From Gemmatimonadales bacterium (GTDB lineage Bacteria; Gemmatimonadota; Gemmatimonadetes; Gemmatimonadales; GWC2-71-9): DNA of 5,596 bases. Below, one piece after another: positions 1 through 5,596 of this stretch. The DNA lies in NCBI GenBank assembly GCA_025924275.1, contig JAICEH010000146.1, positions 1 to 5,596 on the forward strand. The letters are read 5' to 3'. A model generated the notes under the pieces. It ran no database searches and was not told the origin of the DNA. It saw only the letters and a program-made list of their open reading frames with translations. The translations under genes were made by a program, and so were the position numbers. The stretch's first letter is position 1; the number at the start of each line of letters is the position of its first letter.

Positions 1-611
<611 letters not shown>

Positions 612-615
<4 letters not shown>

Positions 616-1301
616 GCCGCGAGTCGCGAGTCGCGAGGCCGGTACGTCGGGCACTCGGCGCCCTCGTGGCGGCGCTGCTGCTCGCGGGGCCGGCCGCCGC
701 GCAGCCGGGCGCGCCCGACGGAAACGCCGTCGTGACGCGCGCTGCCGAAGCCTATCGGCGGCTCTCCTCCCTCGAGGCGGCCTTCACCCAGCGGATCGAC
801 GACCCGATGGTGGGGCTGCTGGAGAGCGCGGGGCGGGTCTGGCAGGCGGGGAACGACCGGCTGGCGATGCGCTTCAGCGATCCCGCCGGGGAGGCGGTGG
901 TGATGGACGGCCGCCACCTGTGGATCTACACGCCCAGCACGGCCCCCGGCCAGGTGATCCGGATGCCGCTCCCCGAGCGCCCGACCTACGGGTTCAACGT
1001 GCTCGCCTGGATCCTCGACCGCCCCGCCGAGCGCTACCGGGTGAAGTGGCTCCGGGCCGACCGGATCGGCGGACGGGCGGCGGACGTGGTCGAGATGATC
1101 CCGCGGGAGGAGGGGATGCCGTTCACCCGGGCCGTGGTGTGGCTCGACCGGGGCGACGCCCTGCCGCGGCGGCTCGAGGTGCGCGAGCCCGGCGGCTCGC
1201 TCCGCACCATCGACCTGAGCGGGCTCAAGCCCAACGCGCCCGTGGGGGCCCGGACCTTCGTGTTCGAGGTCCCGCGGGGCGCACGGGTGGTGGAGGGCTA
1301 G
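612..1301 (+). CDS. lolA: LolA-like outer-membrane lipoprotein carrier protein
   Basis: The 229-residue product resembles periplasmic LolA, which takes lipoproteins from the inner-membrane LolCDE exporter and carries them to the outer membrane. Residues 1-30 form a signal peptide: several arginines (R3, R6, R9, R12, R13), a hydrophobic stretch at about 14-29, and an AAA/Q cleavage site near 30/31. No lipobox cysteine is present, so the mature protein should be soluble. The body matches the LolA pattern: an SLEAAFTQR helix segment (53-61), SAGRVW (72-77), LAMRFSDP (84-91), then VMDGRHLWIYTP (97-108), the equivalent of the family's 'sDGk.lWiYdp' strand, and later beta strands such as AVVWLD and PRRLEV. 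The GTG start overlaps the aroF stop. The N-terminal codons contain a heptad repeat that may have altered this end. LolA-like proteins without a LolB partner also occur, so the exact cargo is unknown; the family call is firm, strict orthology less so. Confidence 0.85.
614..636 (+). repeat. GAGTCGC heptad repeat cluster, copy A
   Basis: Three consecutive 7-base units are seen: GAGCCGC (614-620), GAGTCGC (621-627) and GAGTCGC (628-634), followed by GA of a broken unit. Palindromic TCGCGA cores fall at 624-629 and 631-636. The cluster starts inside the aroF/lolA overlap and encodes residues SRESRVA at the start of the LolA-like signal peptide. A 16-base stretch (618-633) recurs exactly, in inverted orientation, at 2154-2169. 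Confidence 0.75.
1298..1301. other. Shared CTAG: overlapping stop codons of two convergent genes
   Basis: The palindrome CTAG holds the TAG stop of the plus-strand LolA-like gene (1299-1301) and the TAG stop of the minus-strand DUF2520 gene (complement of 1298-1300). There is no space between the converging genes for a separate terminator. I saw no hairpin followed by a T-run just beyond either stop, so the 3' ends of the two transcripts probably run into the opposite gene. Confidence 0.9.
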
Positions 1302-2209
1302 GCCCCTCCCAGCGCCCGCTCCACCGCCCGCGCCCTCCCCTCCTCCAGCCCGTCCTGCCGCGCCAGCTCCAGCGCGGCCCGGCCCAGCACCGCATAGAGC
1401 TCACGGTCGGCGGGATCGAGGGCGGCAAGGTGCGCGCGGACCGTGCCGTCGTCGCCCCGCCGCACCGGGCCAGTGAGCGACCGGACCGGACCCAGGTCCT
1501 CCAGGTTCTCCAGTGCCCCCCGGAGGAGCGGCAGGTAGAGCCGCTCGGCCAGCGTGTTCGGCACTCCCGCCGATCGCGCGAGCCGCTCTGCCACGCCGAC
1601 CAGCGTCACGGTGTAGTTCGCCACCATCACCGCGCCGGCGTGGTACCGCGCCTTCCCCGCCCCGCCGATCACCACCGGCACCAGGCCCAGCGACGCCGCG
1701 AGCTCCCGCGCGGCGGCCACCGCCCGGGGATCGCCCTCGAGCGCGGCGTGGGCCCCACGGAGCCGCGCGGGGGCGGCGAGCGGATCGGCCACGGTCTGGA
1801 GCGGATGGAAGGAGCCCAGCGCGGCGCCGGTGGCCACGAGGGGCTGGAGGGCGGCGGCGTCGAGGCGTCCCGAGAGGTGCAGCACCACGTGCTGCTGGCC
1901 GATCCCGTGGCCCAGCGCCACGCGGGCCGCCACCTGGCCGATGACGTCGTCCGGCACGGCGAGGATCACGACCTCCGCGCTCGGCAGCACCGCGCCCCAC
2001 GGCTCGGCGGCCTGGCGGAGGGAGGGTGCCACCGGATGCGGCGCCCGGCTCAGCAGGGCCACGCGGTGGCCGGTGGCGCGAAGACCGAGGGCGAGCCCCT
2101 GGCCCATCCGCCCCGCCCCGACGATGGCGACCGCGGCCCGGCCGGGGGAGGGACGACTCGCGACTCGCGCTTCGCGACCGATATGGCGCGGCGCGGGCGG
2201 GCTCAGCAC
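1298..2209 (-). CDS. Rossmann-like and DUF2520 domain protein (putative NAD(P)-dependent oxidoreductase)
   Basis: The 303-residue product has an N-terminal dinucleotide-binding Rossmann fold: strand AAVAIVGAGRMGQGLA (25-40) with the GxGxxG loop, then VVILAVPDDVI (80-90), the typical end of the second half of the fold. The following pieces are characteristic of the Rossmann-like/DUF2520 family: HLSGRLDAAAL (111-121), SFHPLQTVADP (133-143), KARYHAGAVMVANY (186-199) in an all-helical C-terminal domain, and LTGPVRRGD (245-253). The layout resembles F420-dependent NADP reductase, ProC and ketopantoate reductases, but no substrate is established for the family, so none is named. The GTG at 2209 is chosen because GGAGG lies 13 bases upstream and it overlaps the protease stop by seven bases. 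A GTG at 2221 is an alternative, but it sits next to the GGAGG. About 20 poorly conserved residues before the Rossmann strand are partly encoded by heptad repeats. It is the last gene of the minus-strand operon. Confidence 0.87.
   Translation of the reverse strand: MLSPPAPRHIGREARVASRPSPGRAAVAIVGAGRMGQGLALGLRATGHRVALLSRAPHPVAPSLRQAAEPWGAVLPSAEVVILAVPDDVIGQVAARVALGHGIGQQHVVLHLSGRLDAAALQPLVATGAALGSFHPLQTVADPLAAPARLRGAHAALEGDPRAVAAARELAASLGLVPVVIGGAGKARYHAGAVMVANYTVTLVGVAERLARSAGVPNTLAERLYLPLLRGALENLEDLGPVRSLTGPVRRGDDGTVRAHLAALDPADRELYAVLGRAALELARQDGLEEGRARAVERALGGA
2153..2173 (-). repeat. GAGTCGC heptad repeat cluster, copy B (inverted relative to copy A)
   Basis: Read on the minus strand, the units are GAAGCGC (2173-2167), GAGTCGC (2166-2160) and GAGTCGT (2159-2153), preceded by a degenerate GGTCGC (2179-2174). 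The 16 bases 2154-2169 are the exact reverse complement of 618-633. The cluster encodes EARVASR in the non-conserved lead segment of the DUF2520 protein. The shared 16 bases are read in the same phase of the 21-base cycle as in copy A, so both proteins carry an RVA motif there. Confidence 0.75.
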
Positions 2210-2227
2210 CCCTGCCGGCACCCCTCC
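2203..2227 (-). promoter_or_regulatory. Shine-Dalgarno and 7-base stop/start overlap (S41 protease to DUF2520)
   Basis: On the minus strand, GGAGGGG (2227-2221) lies inside the last codons of the protease gene, ending 11 bases before the GTG at 2209-2207. The protease stop TGA is 2205-2203, so the genes overlap in GTGCTGA. The arrangement favours translational coupling and decides the start of the DUF2520 gene. Confidence 0.6.
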
Positions 2228-3834
2228 GCCGCGGTCGTCATCGTGAGCTCCATCAGCCCCTTGGGCGTCGGCGACTGGCGCAGGAGCTCCAGCGCCTTCG
2301 CCACCTGCCGGTCGTCGCCCACGCGGCGCCGGAACTCGGCCGGCCGGCCGAAGACGTATCGCGCCACCTCGTAGCCGATCTGCTCGTCCACGAACCGCCC
2401 CGACTGCGCGAAGACCGAGTCGGGCACCTCGACGCCGCGGGCCCGGAGGCGGCGCAGGACCTCGGCTCGCATTGCCGGGGTGACGCTGAACGCCTCGCTG
2501 GGGGGCCCGCCCTTGTCCTTGAGCTCGAGCGCGTACGACGTGAGCACGTCCCGGTACCGGGCGAAGTCCGCACCCAGCGCGGTCACGAACGCCCGCTCCG
2601 ACTGGGTGAGCGTGTCGCGCCGCACGATCAGGTCCGGCACGATGCCACCGCCGCCCCGCACCTTCCGGCCGGAGTCGGTGCTGTACTCGGGCCGCCCGGC
2701 CGTGTCGGCGGCGAGGGCGGTGTCCACCACCCCGGTGGCGTCGCGGAGCACCTGGTCCACCTGCTCCTCGGTGCTCCTCGCGGCCCGCTGGATGCTCCGG
2801 CCGGAGGGCGTGTACCAGCGCGCGGTCGTGACCTTGAGCATCGCGCCCTCCCGGATCGGGAAGAGGGTCTGCACCGACCCCTTGCCGAAGGTGGGCGTGC
2901 CCACCACCACCGCGCGGTCGTGGTCCTGCAGGGCGCCGGAGATGATCTCCGCCGCGCTCGCGGACCCCTCGTCCACCAGCACCACGATCGGCAGCCCGGC
3001 CCACTGCTGCGGCCGCCGGTCGGCGAAGGTGCGGGTCGAGCCCCGGGTCCGGCCGCGGGTGGACACCACCTCCTGCCCCGGGTCGAGGAAGAGGTCGGTC
3101 ACCTCGACCCCCTGCTCCAGCAGCCCGCCGGGGTTGCCGCGCAGGTCGAGGATCAGGGACTTCATCCCCTGCCCGCGGAGCGACTCGATCTCCGCCGCGA
3201 GCTCACGGCTCGAGGTCTCCGAGACCGGGCTGAGCGCCACGTAGCCGATGCCCGCGTCGAAGAGCGTGCCGCGCTGCACCGAGCGGTTGTGGATCTCGGC
3301 CCGGCGGATCTCGAAGGGCAGGAGCTCCGCCTGCCCGGGGCGGCGGATCACGATCTTCACCATCGACCCCGGCGCGCCGCGCAGCGTGCCGAGCGCACGG
3401 TCGGTGGACCAGCCGGCGGTCGAGTTGCCCTCCACCTCGACGATCACGTCCCCGGTCTGGATGCCGAGCCGCTCGGCCGGCGAGTCGGGAAGCGGGGCCA
3501 CCACGGTGATGCCGCCGTCCCGCACGTCGATCTGGATGCCGAGGCCCCCGTAGTTGCCGGTGGTCGCCTCGGTGAGGTCCGACAGCTCCTCCCCCGTCAG
3601 GAGCACCGTGTACGGGTCCTCGAGCTGCTCGAGCATCCCGTCGGTGGCCTTCCGGAAGAGCGCGTCCTCGCCCAGAGAGTCGACGAAGTTCGCCTCGACC
3701 TGGGTGAGCACGTCCTGGAACAGCTCGGCGTCGCCCAGCACCCCGGCCGTCGGCAGGGCGCGCTGCAGCAGCCAGCCGCCGGTCAGGAAGCTGAGGGACG
3801 CGACGAGAAAGGTCGGCAGCCAGCGATTGCGCAT
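2203..3834 (-). CDS. S41 family C-terminal processing peptidase (CtpA/Prc-like)
   Basis: A serine protease of 543 residues that should cleave proteins from their C-terminal ends in the cell envelope. The N-terminus has a short basic start and a hydrophobic segment at about 6-23, acting as a membrane anchor or signal peptide. A PDZ domain covers about 93-165 (YGGLGIQI, then GDVIVEVEG at 128-136). The S41 core follows: LILDLRGNPGG at 227-237, VDEGSASAAEI at 287-297 and GTPTFGKGSVQT at 312-323. By spacing with E. coli Prc (Ser430, Asp441, Lys455, Gln459), the catalytic residues are S293, K318 and Q322, with D304 also kept, so it should be active. An insert at about 353-390 precedes the usual GGGIVPD (395-401). 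About 140 further residues, with a helical look, end in CRQGC; I do not recognise this tail. The ATG start has a good Shine-Dalgarno and follows tmk after 28 bases. The substrate is unknown. Confidence 0.94.
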   Translation of the reverse strand: MRNRWLPTFLVASLSFLTGGWLLQRALPTAGVLGDAELFQDVLTQVEANFVDSLGEDALFRKATDGMLEQLEDPYTVLLTGEELSDLTEATTGNYGGLGIQIDVRDGGITVVAPLPDSPAERLGIQTGDVIVEVEGNSTAGWSTDRALGTLRGAPGSMVKIVIRRPGQAELLPFEIRRAEIHNRSVQRGTLFDAGIGYVALSPVSETSSRELAAEIESLRGQGMKSLILDLRGNPGGLLEQGVEVTDLFLDPGQEVVSTRGRTRGSTRTFADRRPQQWAGLPIVVLVDEGSASAAEIISGALQDHDRAVVVGTPTFGKGSVQTLFPIREGAMLKVTTARWYTPSGRSIQRAARSTEEQVDQVLRDATGVVDTALAADTAGRPEYSTDSGRKVRGGGGIVPDLIVRRDTLTQSERAFVTALGADFARYRDVLTSYALELKDKGGPPSEAFSVTPAMRAEVLRRLRARGVEVPDSVFAQSGRFVDEQIGYEVARYVFGRPAEFRRRVGDDRQVAKALELLRQSPTPKGLMELTMTTAAEGCRQGC

Positions 3835-3862
3835 GAGACGGACTCCCTTGAGCGAACAGCGA
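3835..3862 (-). promoter_or_regulatory. 28-base tmk/protease gap with Shine-Dalgarno AAGGGAG
   Basis: This is the only intergenic gap in the window. On the minus strand AAGGGAG (3849-3843) ends eight bases before the ATG at 3834-3832, a strong ribosome binding site that fixes the protease start. The gap is too short for a full promoter or terminator of its own, so the protease is probably transcribed with tmk. A promoter inside the 3' end of tmk cannot be excluded. Confidence 0.75.
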
Positions 3863-4489
3863 TCAGTGCTGCTTCAGAACCCCCTCCACCGCGTCCCACG
3901 CCGCCTCCGCCACCTCATTCACCGGCCGGCTCCCATCCAGGTGGACGATGCCGGGCCCGCGGACCCCACGGTAGAACGCCGCCACCCGCCGGTGGAACTC
4001 CTCGGCCTCCCGGTCCAGGCGGTCTCCCGCCTTGCCGCCCGCGAGCTGGCGCTGCCGCCCGACGCCGTCCGGCAGGTCGAGGATCAGCGTCAGGTCGGCC
4101 CGGAGCCCGCCGGTGGCCGCCGCGTTCGCGGCCTGCACGAATGCCGGCTCGAGGCCGCGGCCCACCGCCTGGTACGCCTCGGTCGAGAGCTCGTACCGGT
4201 CTGCGAGGACCACCTGCCCCGCCGCCAGCGCCGGCCGGATCACCGCCGCCACCAGGTCCGCCCGGGCGGCGAGGAAGAGGAACAGCTCCGCCATCCCGCT
4301 CGCCGGGTGGTCCTCCAGCAGCGCGCGCCGGGCCGCCTCCGCCACCGGCGTTCCGCCGGGCTCGCGCACCGTCACCAGCGGGAGGCCGGCCGCCCGGATC
4401 CGCTCCGCCAGGCGGGGCGCCACGGTGGACTTCCCGGCCCCCTCCGGTCCCTCGAGGACGATGAACCGCCCCCCGGCCCGCGCGCTCAC
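3863..4489 (-). CDS. tmk: Thymidylate kinase (dTMP kinase)
   Basis: This cytoplasmic enzyme phosphorylates dTMP to dTDP using ATP, an essential step in dTTP synthesis. The 208-residue length is normal for the family. Motifs: the P-loop FIVLEGPEGAGKST (9-22), REPGGTP (42-48) for substrate binding, the DRY motif at 97-99 followed by STEAYQ (102-107), LTLILDLP (133-140), and a LID segment around 142-161 rich in arginines (R145, R147, R157, R160). A P-loop without an arginine next to the catalytic acid, combined with a basic LID, fits the E. coli-like class of these enzymes (class assignment from memory of the family). The GTG at 4489-4487 is chosen because it overlaps the TGA of the YlbF gene as GTGA and places the P-loop at the usual distance. 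There is no strong Shine-Dalgarno, only GGG 14 bases upstream, so translation probably depends on ribosomes finishing the upstream gene. Confidence 0.96.
   Translation of the reverse strand: MSARAGGRFIVLEGPEGAGKSTVAPRLAERIRAAGLPLVTVREPGGTPVAEAARRALLEDHPASGMAELFLFLAARADLVAAVIRPALAAGQVVLADRYELSTEAYQAVGRGLEPAFVQAANAAATGGLRADLTLILDLPDGVGRQRQLAGGKAGDRLDREAEEFHRRVAAFYRGVRGPGIVHLDGSRPVNEVAEAAWDAVEGVLKQH
4486..4489 (-). other. GTGA stop/start overlap (YlbF gene to tmk)
   Basis: On the minus strand GTG (4489-4487) starts tmk and TGA (4488-4486) ends the YlbF-family gene. With no good Shine-Dalgarno nearby, this is the junction most likely to rely on termination-reinitiation. Confidence 0.8.
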
Positions 4490-4839
4490 GAGAGGGTGAT
4501 GATCCCGCTCGCCGCCCCCCGCTCGATGCCCTGCCCGATCTGCTCGTTCACCCGCTGCATCAGCTTGTCGAAATTGGCGCGGGCCACGACGTAGGACTGG
4601 CCCACCGGGCTCACCTCGAGGTCGCGCACGGCCGCCTCGTACGCCTGGGCGGTGACGGGCTCCGGCATCTGGCCCTGGGCGATCGCCTTCTCGACCTCGA
4701 CCGCCAGCTTCTGGATCGTCTCCAGCTTGGTGACGGTGTCCTGGTCCTCCCGAAGGCTCGATTCCGCCCGCCGGAGCGACTTGTACTCGTCGCTCTGGCC
4801 GATCAGGCGGCCGAGTTCCTGCGCCTTGTCGAAGATCAC
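4486..4839 (-). CDS. YlbF/YmcA family protein
   Basis: A 117-residue, mostly helical protein. The N-terminal pattern, V-I-F-D-K-A-Q-E-L-G-R-L-I then SDEYKSLRRAE (16-26), with a heptad-like helix at about 18-54 and a second helical part at about 64-104 (AQAYEAAVRDLE, then ARANFDKLMQRVNEQI), matches the YlbF/YmcA (former DUF964) family. In Bacillus subtilis YlbF, YmcA and YaaT form a complex that works with RNase Y in mRNA maturation and affects competence, biofilm and sporulation; no such role is shown for diderm homologues, so the function here is open. There is no signal peptide or membrane segment, so it should be cytoplasmic. The GTG start has AGGAG seven bases upstream and overlaps the prmC stop as GTGA; the gene also overlaps tmk. 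Its place between prmC and tmk suggests a housekeeping role. Confidence 0.82.
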   Translation of the reverse strand: MIFDKAQELGRLIGQSDEYKSLRRAESSLREDQDTVTKLETIQKLAVEVEKAIAQGQMPEPVTAQAYEAAVRDLEVSPVGQSYVVARANFDKLMQRVNEQIGQGIERGAASGIITLS

Positions 4840-4851
4840 GCTGGGGCTCCT
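4836..4851 (-). promoter_or_regulatory. Shine-Dalgarno AGGAG and GTGA overlap (prmC to YlbF gene)
   Basis: On the minus strand AGGAG (4851-4847) lies seven bases before the GTG at 4839-4837, and the prmC stop TGA (4838-4836) overlaps it. This supports the short, 117-residue form of the YlbF-family protein over the much longer open frame that continues upstream. Confidence 0.75.
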
Positions 4852-5596
4852 GCGCGCGCGAGCACGTATCGCGGGCGGCCGAAGAGGTCGTCCTGCACGA
4901 TGACACCGGTCCATCCCTGGCGGGTGGCCTCGGCGGCCGTGAGGTCGGCGCGCCGCTCGTCCACCTCCAGCGCCAGCAGGCCGCCGGGTGCCAGCACGGC
5001 CCCGGCCCCGGCCAGCAGCCGGCGGACATGGTCCATCCCTTCGGGGCCCGACGCGAGCGCCCCGGCCGGCTCCCAGTCCCGCACCGCAGGATCGAGCGCC
5101 GCGCACTCCACCGCCGAAAGATAGGGGGGGTTGGACACGACCGCATCGAATCGGCGCCCGGCGAGGGGCTCGAGCAGGTCGCCCGCGAGGAAGCTCACCG
5201 GGAGGCCGAGGCGGGCCGCGTTGGCGCGGGCCACCGCCAGGGCGTCGCGGCTCCGGTCGGTGGCCACCACCTCGGCGTACCGCCCCTCGTCCGCCAGCGC
5301 CAGCGCGATGCATCCGCTCCCGGTGCCGACGTCCACCACCCGGCCCGCGGGCGCCTCGCGGAGCACGCGCTCCACCAGCCCCTCGGTCTCCGGACGGGGG
5401 ATCAACACCCGCCGGTCCACCCGGAGCAGGAGCCGGCGGAAGCCCGCCTCGCCGGTCACGTAGGCCAGCGGCTCGCCCGCCGCCCGCCGGGCCACCAGGG
5501 CGTCGAAGCCGGCCCCGCCGTCCCGCTCGGCGGCCTCGGCGAGCCACCGGGCCTCCCGCCCGGCATCTCCGACGCCAGCCGCGGCGAGCCGCGCGC
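4836..5596 (-). CDS. prmC: Peptide chain release factor N5-glutamine methyltransferase, N-terminus cut off
   Basis: PrmC (HemK) uses S-adenosylmethionine to methylate the glutamine of the GGQ motif in release factors RF1 and RF2, raising termination efficiency. The frame is open to the right edge, giving 252 visible residues. Motifs: RRAAGEPLAYVTGEAGF (36-52) and VLIPRPETEGLVE (63-75), the PrmC hallmark linking the N-terminal and catalytic domains; VVDVGTGSGCIALAL (86-100) for cofactor binding; ATDRSRDALAVARANA (111-126); and the catalytic NPPY (155-158), which binds the glutamine side chain. The C-terminal DLFGRPRYVLA (236-246) is also usual. The segment between the first visible helices and RRAAGEP is shorter than I would expect for the family. 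Only about 10-20 residues should be missing, so the true start is probably just outside the window, and prfA is its common neighbour there (inference). This is the most upstream visible gene of the minus-strand operon. Confidence 0.95.
   Translation of the reverse strand, partial: ARLAAAGVGDAGREARWLAEAAERDGGAGFDALVARRAAGEPLAYVTGEAGFRRLLLRVDRRVLIPRPETEGLVERVLREAPAGRVVDVGTGSGCIALALADEGRYAEVVATDRSRDALAVARANAARLGLPVSFLAGDLLEPLAGRRFDAVVSNPPYLSAVECAALDPAVRDWEPAGALASGPEGMDHVRRLLAGAGAVLAPGGLLALEVDERRADLTAAEATRQGWTGVIVQDDLFGRPRYVLARAGAPA

Noticed and set aside
1302..1345. Possible intrinsic terminator after the LolA-like gene
   Set aside because: The stretch is C-rich but shows no stable stem followed by a T-run, and it encodes the conserved-length C-terminus of the DUF2520 protein on the other strand.
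920..2374. Plus-strand open frame of 484 codons spanning the convergent junction
   Set aside because: It is out of frame with the LolA-like gene, antisense to the DUF2520 gene, and its product is low complexity.
2210..3004. Upstream extension of the DUF2520 frame to an ATG at 3004
   Set aside because: This part is in another frame of the S41 catalytic region and has no family match. The Rossmann strand begins only about 75 bases after the GTG at 2209.
2026..4464. Very long plus-strand open frame of 812 codons opposite the protease and tmk genes
   Set aside because: It lies antisense to two genes with full sets of family motifs, and its product is a low-complexity run of Pro, Arg, Gly and Ala. 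High GC makes stop codons rare, so such mirror frames are expected.
4490..5146. Upstream extension of the tmk frame to 427 residues
   Set aside because: The extra part overlaps the YlbF and prmC genes in another frame and has no recognisable domain. The P-loop sits at the normal distance from the GTG at 4489.
4840..5547. Upstream extension of the YlbF-family frame to 353 residues
   Set aside because: It overlaps prmC in a different frame and is Gly/Arg/Pro-rich. The GTG at 4839 has AGGAG at good spacing and fits the family's normal N-terminus.

Overview
The window is a very GC-rich (roughly 70% or more by eye), tightly packed bacterial chromosomal segment with no phage, transposon, tRNA, rRNA or CRISPR signal. 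Seven protein genes cover nearly all of it; the only gap is 28 bases. The extreme GC, the diderm genes (a LolA-like carrier and an exported S41 protease), the type I-beta DAHP synthase and the gene mix suggest a diderm such as a member of Gemmatimonadota. This placement is inference from gene style, not from a marker gene.

Left part, plus strand (1-1301): the 3' part of a DAHP synthase gene (first step of the shikimate pathway, entering from outside the window) overlaps by four bases a gene for a LolA-like periplasmic lipoprotein carrier. Right part, minus strand (5596 down to 1298): a five-gene apparent operon read right to left. It runs prmC (release-factor glutamine methyltransferase, N-terminus beyond the window), a YlbF-family small helical protein, tmk (thymidylate kinase), an S41/CtpA-type C-terminal processing protease with an N-terminal membrane/export segment, and a Rossmann-fold DUF2520 protein of unknown substrate. 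The two groups converge and share a single palindromic CTAG that holds both stop codons.

The clearest structural theme is overlap coupling. Four of the five visible junctions within operons are stop/start overlaps that use GTG starts: GTGA three times and one 7-base overlap. The fifth junction is a 28-base gap with a good Shine-Dalgarno sequence and the only ATG start. A second theme is a 7-base repeat, GAGTCGC, found in two short clusters in opposite orientation, each in the first codons of an overlapping downstream gene (lolA and the DUF2520 gene).

The genes look like housekeeping functions: translation termination, dTTP synthesis, envelope proteolysis, lipoprotein transport and aromatic amino-acid synthesis. 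I did not find a convincing new defence or mobile system. The least understood parts are the DUF2520 oxidoreductase-like protein, the YlbF homologue in a diderm, the long C-terminal region of the protease and the heptad repeats.
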